Part shown: positions 1 to 7,345 of the stretch, one piece after another
Numbering within the stretch: position 1 is the first letter of the stretch
Layout: each line of letters opens with the position of its first letter
Assembly: GCA_004380135.1 (NCBI GenBank)
Contig: QXCR01000376.1
Location: forward strand, 1-11,909
DNA: 11,909 bases
Direction of reading: 5' to 3'
Source of the DNA: Stemphylium vesicarium
Taxonomy: Eukaryota > Ascomycota > Dothideomycetes > Pleosporales > Pleosporaceae
Notes under the pieces: generated by a model
Database searches by the model: none
Seen by the model: only the letters and a program-made list of their open reading frames with translations
Told to the model about the DNA's origin: nothing
Translations under genes and position numbers: made by a program

Positions 1-109
1 GAGATTCTGTGCGAGGAGTTTTGCGAGTTTTACTGGTTTGGCCTGCGATGCCGACGGTCACGGTGGGAGTAGGAGAGGCGGATATTTTGGGGGTGTTGGA
101 GGGGGGCAT
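1..109 (-). CDS. NmrA-like NAD(P)-binding protein, N-terminus only, probable frameshift
   Basis: Only the first ~36 codons lie in the window; the gene runs off the left edge. From the ATG at 109 the frame gives a Ser/Pro/Thr-rich leader (MPPSNTPKISASPTPT) and then TVTVGIAGQTSK, which resembles the first beta strand and glycine-rich dinucleotide loop (typically VAIAGITGKLA) of NmrA/isoflavone-reductase-like Rossmann proteins. The next residues expected in this family, LAKLLAQNL, are present but in a neighbouring frame. Dropping one A from the AAAA run at about 23-27 would join the two, so this copy has a one-base lesion or a sequence error. NmrA-like proteins act as redox sensors or NAD(P)H-dependent reductases; which applies here cannot be told. 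The family call rests on about 20 residues, so it is tentative. Confidence 0.42.
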   Translation of the reverse strand, partial: MPPSNTPKISASPTPTVTVGIAGQTSKTRKTPRTES

Positions 110-460
110 GTTGGGATGGGGGACGACGAGGTTGGGATTGAGGGTGTTTTAAAAGACTTGGTTGGAATCTTAAGAGGAGTGGAAAGGTGTCATGTATGAT
201 ATGAGGGAGCTTTTTTGTATTAGTAGTAACTGCTTAGAAATACTTACTTCGTTTGGAAAGAAGAAGCTCTTTTGTGGAGGAGTTAGGTAGCATGACGAAA
301 AAAAAGGACAAACAGGAACTGAGGTTCGTTAAATCGTTAAGCACGCTTATCTCCGATGTGCAGTGGACGGGTGGGCTGGGAAATTTGGGCTATAAATGCG
401 GATCTGCAGACGGAGATGTGAAACACTGGTCGCACTCACATCTTAGGGTTGACATGATTA
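110..460. other. Intergenic region between the NmrA-like gene and the GST-like gene
   Basis: No gene is supported here. It should hold the promoter of the leftward gene starting at 109 and the 3' end of the GST-like gene. A TATA-like string (ctataaatg, about 389-397) reads on the plus strand, where I see no matching gene. A short plus-strand open frame at 253-516 has a Lys-rich composition and no recognisable family, and is treated as chance. Confidence 0.5.
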
Positions 461-502
461 TCAGTGCGAAGAGTGCATGGCACCCTCAGCACCAATCACT
501 TA
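461..502 (-). other. In-frame continuation of the GST-like gene behind its TAA
   Basis: After the TAA at 500-502 the same frame encodes 12 further residues, VIGAEGAMHSSH, before a TGA at 461-463. The first seven align with the conserved C-terminal segment of fungal GST/eEF1B-gamma-like proteins. This supports a nonsense change (for example CAA to TAA) rather than a natural end. The family's last residues (AFGE and beyond) are not visible in this frame, so a second lesion may follow. Confidence 0.45.
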
Positions 503-1154
503 TTTGTAATATCTAATAGTCCTGCTATACTTGTCCCTCATCTTTCTGTCCATAACTTTGGCAAACCCCCAATACAAGCCGGCAGCCACAGAAACATCAG
601 CCAGGCTCAACTCCCCCGTTGCAACCCATGTCCGCCCCTGGAGATGCTTCTCCAACACTCCGAGCGCCTCTTCCAAGTGCCGCAGCGCGGAGTCCTCGGC
701 AGTTGCGTCAAAAACAGCCATACCGTACCGCAAGAGTTTCAGCGTGGTTAGTGGAGCATTGAATTGGTGGTCGGCGAAACAGATCCACTGGCGAATGACA
801 GCGCGCTCTTCTGCCGTACCGCCCAGCAACTGAGTACTCGCTGTCCCACTCTCAGCCGCGTACTGCGCTATTGCATCTGGATCGAAGAGACGAAGGCCGT
901 TGCGAGACTTAAACGTGGGGACTTGACCTAGTGGGAAGTTTGCGAGGAACTCGCGACTTTTGTTTGTGATGCCCATGGTGAAAGTGGGTGACGTGTCGAC
1001 GGTATGGCCGTTTATCGCTGCTACTGCTTGGACCTGTGGGTGCGTTAGGGGAGGGTGATGGATGGGGGGTTGGGTTGATGGAATAGATGGGGCGGCGTAC
1101 TTTTATGGTGCGGGGGTTGGAGGGGCGTGTCCAGATTGTTCCAATTGAGCTCAT
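500..1154 (-). CDS. Glutathione S-transferase-like protein (eEF1B-gamma/GST fold), two exons, early stop
   Basis: Exon 1 is 1154-1101 (MSSIGTIWTRPSNPRTIK), intron 1100-1034 (67 bp, GTACGC..CCACAG), exon 2 is 1033-500, phase 0, giving 195 residues. Exon 1 plus the start of exon 2 (VQAVAAINGHTVDTSP) form the thioredoxin-like N-terminal domain of fungal GSTs. FPLGQVPTF (residues 51-59) carries the conserved cis-Pro turn, and FDPDAIAQY (68-76) corresponds to the (T/E)SDAI glutathione-contact motif. The helical C-terminal domain follows, with RQWICFADHQ and LADVSVAAGL as typical eEF1B-gamma/GST signatures. The role would be glutathione conjugation or an eEF1B-gamma-like scaffold, in the cytosol. 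Family members are usually 210-230 residues long. Here a TAA at 500-502 is followed in frame by VIGAEGAMHSSH (to 464), which matches the usual tail (xIGAEGxxEAFG), so the stop looks premature. The start is in CTTCAAGATG context. Confidence 0.8.
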
Positions 1155-1635
1155 CTTGAAGGTCGAGGATGGTTTTTGTCTAGAATCGATGGATGGCGAG
1201 CTGATGTTGGGGTTGGGGATGGTTGGATAGTGAATTGTTCAATGTAAAATAACTCTCTTATGTGTTTACTCCTCCGATTAAATCAAATCTCCAATTTTAA
1301 TTCACGTTGTTAAGTCCGCCCCGATTCTACGGCGAGATTGCTGAGCAGTGCGTCTCTCACTCTTTCTAAGTTTCACTGTTTGCAAAAAATGAAAATGTAA
1401 GAATACTCGTGTTTGATAAGGGAGACTCCAGGCGCCGGATTTCCGAAAAAGGGCCCCGTAGATCCATCGACTTTGCTTCAGGAAGATAGCAGTGCGGAGC
1501 TACCGGCCTTTGGTTGTCCCAATTCAACGCCATATCAAGTAGTGCCGGCATATGAGCTTCGCATCCAAGGAGCCCTCATCACGGCGCTTGATGCCGAGAT
1601 ACTTACGACTAGTCTCCGCTTCTTCGTGACAGATA

Positions 1636-1661
1636 TAGCGCATCAGTAATGTGCATTAGCG
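1636..1661 (+). repeat. Imperfect 26-bp direct repeat, copy 1
   Basis: The copy begins tagcgcatcagtaatg and ends gcattagcg. It matches copy 2 (1703-1728) at 23 of 26 positions, with a start-to-start distance of 67 bp. Weaker similarity (cgctt... before the core) extends upstream in both copies, suggesting a degenerate tandem duplication of about 67 bp rather than a regulatory pair. Confidence 0.6.
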
Positions 1662-1702
1662 TTCGTGTTGACGTCAAGGTCTCGCTTCCGTAAGTGGATT
1701 TC

Positions 1703-1728
1703 TAGCGCGTCAGTAACTTGCATTAGCG
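1703..1728 (+). repeat. Imperfect 26-bp direct repeat, copy 2
   Basis: The second copy begins tagcgcgtcagtaact and ends gcattagcg, with three mismatches to the copy at 1636-1661. No third copy is visible in this window. Confidence 0.6.
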
Positions 1729-2000
1729 GCGTCGCTTGCTTGCCCCACCCATTCACCCCCAAGTCTACCTGCGGGATATTTGCGTACGCCATGAGAAGCG
1801 TTCAGTGGCGGATCAGAACGGATTCGGGGTTTTGATCAAAGTGGATACATGTCACGCAAGCACTCGACTCATGGCGCTGTCCTGACCACAAAGTCGTGCG
1901 CTGCGGTTCATTCACGTCATGCACAGGTCCGTGTTTACACCAAGAAAGACGTAAGAAACCGTGTCTCTCTGCGAGCGATATGCTGCGCCAGAATTCAAAG

Positions 2001-2071
2001 GTAAGAATAAATGCATCGTGGCAAGACATGACGACTTGTGTTAAACGATTGACTAATCTACCTCTATACAG
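2001..2071 (+). other. Orphan plus-strand intron-like sequence
   Basis: It has a donor GTAAGA directly after CAAAG, a branch-like GACTAAT at 2051-2057 and an acceptor CTATACAG ending at 2071: 71 bp, a textbook fungal intron layout. Splicing joins CAG AAT TCA AAG to GCT AAA CCC in an open frame that continues to a TAG at 2216-2218, overlapping the last exon of the minus-strand MDR gene. The resulting peptide matches no family I know and has no clear upstream exon. It could be a spliced antisense or non-coding transcript, or chance. Confidence 0.25.
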
Positions 2072-2093
2072 GCTAAACCCATCCCAGAGACAT

Positions 2094-3374
2094 CTATAGA
2101 GGAACGACAAATTTTCGCGCAGATACACCCTTTTGCTGCGCGTCAAGACCCTTCTGAAGGTCCCCGAGGCCATGCCCAATTGGTAGTGGGTCGGGCTTGG
2201 CCTGGAATGTGCCATTAGCCAAAGCCTCCGGGAGGAACTTCTGCCAGACCCATTCGCCATTGTGGTTGTTGGGCTCCTCCACGATAGCAAATGCGACAAC
2301 TGCACTCCGCGTTAGCATTGCCCCCACAAAGACACTATGCGTTCCTGCTAGCCACTTACTATAAGCCGGATTGAACAAATCGGTGCTCTTGCTGTTCGGC
2401 AGAACACTGGCAACTGGAACCTTCTTCTGCAGCTTTTCGAGAATTTCGAATCCATGTCGAAGCTTGCATCCTCACTGATAGCTTCGTAGAGTCCAACAAA
2501 TTCGGTCCTCTCAAGAATCTTGACAATGTCCCAAATCACAGTGGGAGACTTGTAGTCAAACACGTGTTCGGCACCTAGGGACTTGACGAGCTCATGATTG
2601 GCGAATGAAGCTGTAGTCACGACAGTGACGCCTGAAGCTACTGCTAGCTGGATGGCAGTTGCACCAACTGAGGATGCTCCGCCCCAGATCAAAATCATTT
2701 TGCCACTCTTCTCGACCTTTATAGCCGAGGGCAATGGGAAGTTGAGAAGGTTCTTCGGGTAGAGACCGGAGCACGCGGTGGAAACCGCAAGGGGGAGAAC
2801 TACGGCTTGCTCGAGGGTCATGTGTTCTGGGATTGGAGATGCCAGGATGTCCAGGACAGTTGGATAGGTTTGGAAAGCTGAACTGGCTGGGTTTTGTGTC
2901 ATGAGACCATGACAGTGCCTACATTAAATAGTAATATCGAGAGCAACGAGCAACGTATCGTGGTCGATGGGTTGTTGAAGGGAAAGGTGGACATGCGCGA
3001 TAATTCGGTCACCTTTCTTGAATCTGGTAACGCCTGGCCCAACTTCCTCAACATAGCCAGCAGCATCCCCGCCTAGGACGAATGGATAGGTTGACAGGTA
3101 TCTTCCGTGAAGCCTGTATCTTTGTAAATCACCGAGCATACTCGCGTACCTGTGGTTTCTTTTTCAACAACATACTGGGTTTTCCAGTCGACGGGATTCT
3201 AGTGATGCGATCAGCCATGCCTGGAGCACTCAATCTCGCATATGGTTTACTGACCACAGCAACCACAGCATTCTTGATGACAATTTCCCCGGGACCGGCC
3301 TTTGGCTGAGGAGCCTCTTTGACGCTAAGCTGAGCTGAAGGCGCTTCGATCCAGGCAGCTTTGTTTTGAGACAT
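2094..3374 (-). pseudogene. MDR-superfamily oxidoreductase (trans-enoyl-reductase/ToxD type), five exons, one frameshift
   Basis: Exons: 3374-3255, 3198-3176, 3113-2997, 2918-2360, 2299-2094; introns of 56, 62, 78 and 60 bp; about 341 codons, close to the family's usual ~340-360. The N-terminus MSQNKAAWIEAP and the GroES-like NPVDWKTQ motif (residues 41-48, completed across introns 1 and 2) are typical, as are LGGDAAG and VTRFKKGDRIIAH. The Rossmann domain follows with MILIWGGASSVG (about 162-173), an NADPH-binding motif. The last exon carries WQKFLPEALANG and GVSARKFVVPL, the usual C-terminus. No catalytic-zinc ligand set is apparent, so NADPH-dependent enoyl or quinone reduction is more likely than alcohol oxidation. 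In exon 4, FDM (about 2458-2450) is followed by EILEKLQKKVPVASVLP in another frame: one base is missing near 2448-2453. The gene is divergent from the SDR at 3892. Family call strong; whether it is a true pseudogene or a sequence error is open. Confidence 0.82.
2919..2996 (-). other. Probable GC-AG intron (intron 3 of the MDR gene)
   Basis: The reading frame and family alignment demand GDRIIA followed by HCHGL. No GT donor fits this phase. A GC donor (GCATGT, starting at 2996) with acceptor TGTAG (ending at 2919) restores the frame exactly: ATC GC joined to G CAC TGT. The intron is 78 bp. GC-AG introns are a known minority class in fungi. Confidence 0.6.
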
Positions 3375-3891
3375 GATGTAATATATGGTGTTGAAATTCT
3401 CCCTGATCTAGAGATGGTGAAAGCGGGCAGAAGTTTATAAAGGAAAATAAGAATTGAGTTGGGGGGTGTGCATTCTTATATGCGGTACTATTTAGGCTAG
3501 GATAACCCTTTGGGGCATACCGGTACTCGCGGGTGTTTGGTCGCAAGTGAAGGCTAAGATGATGACAAACACGACCGGTGTTAGACCTATGCATCATACG
3601 TAGCTTGACATGTAGAGCTGGAATCCATGTACCCACAACGGGTATGGGGGCAGGATTTTGTATTGTCTGTTAAGACCGATGCTTCCGAATTCCGACTGCA
3701 CTCCCGCATGGAGTAGTTTGGGGTGGTACATGCTTAATGACGCTACTCACGCGTGCGAAAACATTGGAGTTGACTAGAAAGGGCCTAGACGAGCTGAGCA
3801 TACCTCAAATACAACACTGTTGAAAGCAACGTGCAAAATTCTATTCTAAGTCCTCTCGTCCTTTTGCCACTGCTTCACTGAACCTTCCACC
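3375..3891. promoter_or_regulatory. Shared upstream region of the MDR and SDR genes
   Basis: These 517 bp separate two divergent start codons (3374 minus, 3892 plus), so the promoters of both probably lie here. A palindromic TTTATAAA (3434-3441) sits 60-67 bp before the MDR ATG and could serve as its TATA box. Before the SDR start there is a pyrimidine-rich stretch (about 3850-3890, tcctctcgtccttttg) and a CCACC start context, as is common near fungal transcription starts. No coding region is supported within it. Confidence 0.4.
3434..3441 (-). promoter_or_regulatory. Candidate TATA box for the MDR gene
   Basis: TTTATAAA reads the same on both strands and lies 60 bp upstream of the MDR start codon, a normal spacing in filamentous fungi. 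This rests on sequence match and position only. Confidence 0.35.
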
Positions 3892-4636
3892 ATGTCCTTG
3901 CTAAAAAAAACAAATCCGTGCTTATATTTGGCGGCTCGTCTGGAATAGGCTATGGAGTTGCAGACAAGGCACTTGCTGAAGGTGCAAGAGTCCACATTGC
4001 GTCTTCGAACGCGTCTCGACTTCAGCAGAGCGTCAACAATCTGCAGGAAAAATATTCTGAGGCAAGCATCACGGGCCAGGAGTGCGACCTGAAGAAGTCG
4101 CAGGTGGAAATGAATCTTGGGAAACTCTTGGAGTCTTTCAAACCGCTGGATCACATCGTTTACACTGCGGGTGATGCTCTTCTCATCCGATCTATAGATC
4201 AGATTGACCTCGACATCATTCATCAGGCGGGACATGTCCGGTTATTTGTACCGCTTCTACTCGCTCAACACGTTCAACGATCACTCCGTCCGGGCTACCA
4301 GTCCTCCCTCACTTTGACCACCGGGGTCGGCGGCTAGAAGCTGTTCCCCAACTGGTCACTTGTAGCGGGTTACCTGACTGGACTTCAGGGTTTGGTGCGA
4401 AATCTGGCACTTGACCTTCGACTTATCCAGGTAAACCTGGTGAGCCTGGAAGGGTTCAAACCCCTCTCCATGAACCGGAAGTTGTGTCGGAAAAACTCAA
4501 GAGATACACAACGCTGGGCAAGGTCGGAACGGTGGAAGAGGTTGCGGAAGCCTATCTTTACCTCATGAAAGACACAAATGCTACCGGTGCTACTATTAGT
4601 ACCAACGCCGGTGGTCTTCTTCTTCGAGTTACTTGA
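3892..4636 (+). pseudogene. Short-chain dehydrogenase/reductase, decayed (two frameshifts and one stop)
   Basis: The product is a classical-length SDR (about 248 codons) with the cofactor motif VLIFGGSSGIG (3918-3950), the acidic segment ECDL, the strand LDHIVYTAGDAL and the helix GLQGLVRNLALDL, ending in TISTNAGGLL. Three lesions break it. The ATG at 3892 is one base out of frame with GTGCTTATA at 3918, most simply a lost A in the A8 run 3903-3910. A TAG at 4335-4337 falls between TTGVGG and KLFPNWS. A C appears lost near 4445, since NLVS is followed by PGRVQTPLHEPEVV only after a shift. Aligning LALDL with canonical SDRs puts Val and Leu at the catalytic Tyr and Lys positions, so even the intact form would be a divergent SDR lacking YxxxK; some fungal SDR-like subfamilies share this. 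It is divergent from the MDR reductase, suggesting a common pathway. Confidence 0.8.
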
Positions 4637-5322
4637 AGCAACGAGTTAGGTAGATCAAAGTATGTGTTTGAGTGGCTCGATGCACACATCATCCTCGTTC
4701 GTTATTTTCATGCAAAAACAAAAGAATCCCCACCATGAGCCTGTAGAATGATAAGTATGTTGACTATGATTATTGTAACGGTGTGTGGAGGGGAGAACTG
4801 CGCTGTCATTTGTATAGCTACGAAGGCGAGCAGCTATTTACATGTGTGGGACAATAAAGTGTGGTATCGATAGCCGTACCCAACTTGTACCGGAGTGGAT
4901 CTTGGCAAGGTCCAAACCGTCACAATTATGTACAACGTTATCATTGAGTGCGCGAGGCAACCAAGCGGGACGAATTGACAGGCTAGTCTTGCAAGGGCTC
5001 GAGGAGGGCAAGGTGTTCTGCCTCTGTGATATGAGTGCTATCTGCGGTGGCCTATGGTGCGACGGAGTGGCGGAGGTGAGGCGGGGAGAAGGACGCATGC
5101 GCGTTTTCCAGGGTCCGGAAATCCCCACTAGCCCGATCAAGTGCACAAAGGGTCCGCGATCGGTCCGGACCACATATTACGGCTAACAAAGATCAGTTCA
5201 ACCAGAACATCATCGGTTGTCTTCATTCCTGGATTTTATCAAGCTCTCGGTACTTGTCATTCATCCTCCTAGCATGTCAATGCGAATAAGCGGTAACGAA
5301 GCCCATAGAATAGGAACCCAAG
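4637..5322. other. Intergenic region between SDR and bZIP-like genes
   Basis: These 686 bp would hold the 3' end of the SDR and the promoter of the rightward gene at 5323. Open frames on both strands at 4838-5186 overlap each other, show no family features and are taken as chance. A GC-rich patch with CGGTCCG/GGTCCGG strings lies at about 5110-5170; I cannot assign it a role. Confidence 0.45.
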
Positions 5323-6351
5323 ATGACAACGACACATGACGCGTTCGACCTTCCTCACTCAAAATCCCAAGAAACGCTACCGCTAAGACTCATCGCACTC
5401 GAATCTATGCCTCAGCAGACCTTTTCAGGCCCCGATCATGATTGGACTGGTATCAGTGACCCGAAGCGGCGGAAGAGACTCCAGGACCGGATACATCAAA
5501 GAATCAGAAGTGGGTTCAGCCTCTGTTGCAGTCGGAAGTAGATTCTGTGCTGACAACGATGTTTGATTCCGTGATTTGCGGGACGTCGCAAAAAGCAAAC
5601 AGCCCAGATATCAAATCTTGGGGTATTGGCAGGCCGCCTCCAGAGCCAGACTCTTCCACCAAACACGAGCATGCCTGTCGTTCCGGTCATGCCTAGCACA
5701 GATCCTGATTGGATTAGACCGGGATATTTTAGGGTGTCACAACAGCAGTTCGATATCAACTCCTTTACAGCCTGTGAGCCTGACTCCGAACGAACAGAAT
5801 GGTTCATCCAGAATTTCACTACCAGCGCTCATCAAAGCCTTGCTCATGGCTCACCCCGTCTGGACATGCTACTGAGCTTGATCCAATTCAACACAACGCG
5901 AGCTCTAGTACTAAACGCGCGAATCATGGGAATCGCGAGCGAGTTCATGCTACGGAACGCTCGATCTTGGGTTACATGCAACGGCATCGACAACCCGGCG
6001 TTACACTCCCTCCCACCGAGTCTCCATCCTACAATCCTACAGCTCACACTGAGTCACCATCCATGGATAGACATTTTACCCTTCCCAAGGATCCGAGATA
6101 ACCTGCTCATGTATGATGAAGATTCGTATGACAAGAAAGAGTTGTGTCGCGACCTAAGAGGGTTTTTGGAAGCCCCGAATGCACGCGGCGGCATGCTTGC
6201 TTGGGGAGACTCATGGGATCCTGAGAGCTGGGAGGTTACAGAAGCGTTCTTAGAAGAGTGGCCATGGGCAGTGAGGGACTGCGCGGAACTCCTTGCGTCG
6301 ACGAATAGATGGAGAGCGATCAGAGGTGAACATGCTTTGAGGCTGGAGTGA
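5323..6351 (+). CDS. Fungal bZIP-type transcription factor with DUF3425 domain; middle unresolved
   Basis: The N-terminal part (from ATG 5323) contains DHDWTGISDPKRRKRLQDR then IHQRIR, the lead-in and start of the basic region of fungal bZIP/DUF3425 regulators (usually DWTGLSDPxERRxxQNRLNQRAxR). The C-terminal part (about 5670-6351) has LSLIQFNTTRAL, LPPSLHPT, LSHHPWIDILPFPRIRDNL, the WGDSWDPESWEVTEAFLEEW block and ASTNRWRAIRGE, diagnostic of DUF3425. Between 5510 and about 5670 the frame fails. One model is an intron 5510-5602 (GTGGGT..CAG, 93 bp), giving an intact 311-residue protein but cutting the basic region. The other reads the open neighbouring frame (KWVQPLLQSEVDSVL, then SWGIGRPPPEPDSSTKHEHA) and needs one frameshift near 5509 and another near 5670. 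No clear leucine zipper is seen. It may regulate the adjacent redox genes; that is inference from position. Confidence 0.72.
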
Positions 6352-6597
6352 GCGTACATACATGGGAAGCGTAGAATGTTTAGAGAAAACCGCATTATTC
6401 CCTTTCTCCTTTTGCTGCCTAGAAGATGAGGCGCACGGTGAGGCATCCGGCTTGCTGGAATATATCCCAACCCCGATGGTAATCCTTTTACTACCCAGAA
6501 TGATATGCGTCCAGCATATCCCTTCACCCTCCACTTTTACGACTATAGTCCCCATCTCCATCCACCCCAAACTTCCACTCCAAAACCCCGTACTTGT
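6352..6597. other. Region 3' of the bZIP-like gene, coding status unclear
   Basis: It probably includes the 3' untranslated region of the bZIP-like gene. On the minus strand the frame of the relic at 6598-7345 stays open through here (including EMGTIVVKVEGEGICWTHII), so the relic's C-terminus may extend to roughly 6430. A plus-strand open frame at 6362-6664 looks like non-coding sequence. Confidence 0.3.
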
Positions 6598-7345
6598 TTA
6601 CTGCCATAATCTCTTCTCCAACAACGCTAGACCTTCTTCCACTGCATCCGCAAGCACAGCTTGACTTGTCTTGCTCGCTTCTAGTCACTCTGCGTACTTG
6701 GCTAGCAGCGTGGGTTTGAGGTGGGCTAGGAAAGGGGGTGCGGGGAGGGCGCTTGCGCGGTAGCCGGCGGGGATGGTTAGGCGGAGGCGGATGACGAGGG
6801 AGTGCGGAGGTGGATGTGGAATTAAGGGGTGGGAGACTACAGGTATGGTGTTGATAAGCTTTTGTAGATGTGAGGGGTGGGTGTGGCGCTTACGAGAGGT
6901 AGATGCGGAAGGTGTGTTTCGCTTCAAGCTCACATGTCTCCGTCTTGCTCCTCCATATCCATCACCCTCCTCCCCCTTCTTTCCCCTTACAGCCAGCTAA
7001 ATCCCTCGGATGCACGAACCCAAAATCACTCTTCCCCAATCCCTTCGCCTCAAACTTTCTCCTCTCATCAATCGTATACAGTTTCCACGGCCTTACAGCG
7101 CCTACCTCGTGATACTACTCTACGCCGTATCTGCGCAGCAGCCACGAAATCGCGCGGTGCGGACTGCAGTGTTCGCAGCCCGTGGCGTTGTACCGCCCCA
7201 TGGCTTCGCGCTGGGTTAGGTTGTCGAAGACGTACCATTCGAGCGCGGCGAAGGCACCGATGAGGATGTCGAATGCGGAAGCTGTGGAGAGGGGTGTTAC
7301 GGGGGCGTGGGGGAGGAGAGGTGGAGTGGAAGAGGAGGAGGACAT
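6598..7345 (-). pseudogene. Unrecognised protein-coding relic with several stops and frame changes
   Basis: From ATG 7345 the frame reads MSSSSSTPPLLPHAP, then SAFDILIGAFAALEWYVFD and CEHCSPHRAISWLLRRYGVE, and hits TAG at 7115-7117. The same frame then continues for 50 codons (YHEVGAVRPWKLYTIDERRK, then GKSDFGFVHPRDLAGCKG) to a TGA at 6962. Further coding-like pieces follow: CELEAKHTFRIYLS with a good intron donor GTAAGC after it and an acceptor CTGTAG 59 bp on; in another frame HSLVIRLRLTIPAGYRAS to LLAKYAE, stop TGA 6685-6687; and in that same frame 28 residues including ADAVEEGLALLEKRLWQ, then TAA at 6598-6600. Third positions in these pieces are strongly C/G-rich, supporting past coding. 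I recognise no domain. A CxxC (CEHC) and a possible short membrane segment near residue 25-45 are visible. Real introns may explain some breaks, but not the TAG at 7115, which I cannot splice out. Confidence 0.45.

Larger units (their letters stand above)
1155..2093. other. Intergenic region, ~940 bp, no convincing gene
   Basis: The part nearest 1154 is the upstream region of the GST-like gene, with AT-rich sequence at about 1230-1310. The rest holds an imperfect direct repeat (1636-1661 and 1703-1728) and a plus-strand intron-like signal at 2001-2071. Open frames at 1413-1649 (+) and 1802-2305 (-) have no family I recognise; the second is antisense or offset to the MDR gene. I see no transposase, terminal inverted repeat or RNA gene. 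Confidence 0.5.

Noticed and set aside
1413..1649. Plus-strand open frame of 78 codons
   Set aside because: No recognisable motif, no good start context, and it lies in a region with repeats; kept as intergenic.
1802..2305. Minus-strand open frame of 167 codons
   Set aside because: It overlaps the last MDR exon in a different frame; the MDR frame is supported by the family C-terminus, and the remainder shows no motif.
4449..4462. tRNA-like T-loop string (ggttcaaacccc)
   Set aside because: It is part of the SDR coding sequence; no matching D-arm, anticodon arm or acceptor stem could be found around it.
4838..5186. Overlapping open frames on both strands
   Set aside because: They mirror each other over GC-rich DNA and neither shows a family feature.
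6362..6664. Plus-strand open frame of 100 codons after the bZIP-like gene
   Set aside because: Its composition looks like untranslated sequence, and the opposite strand has the more protein-like frame here.
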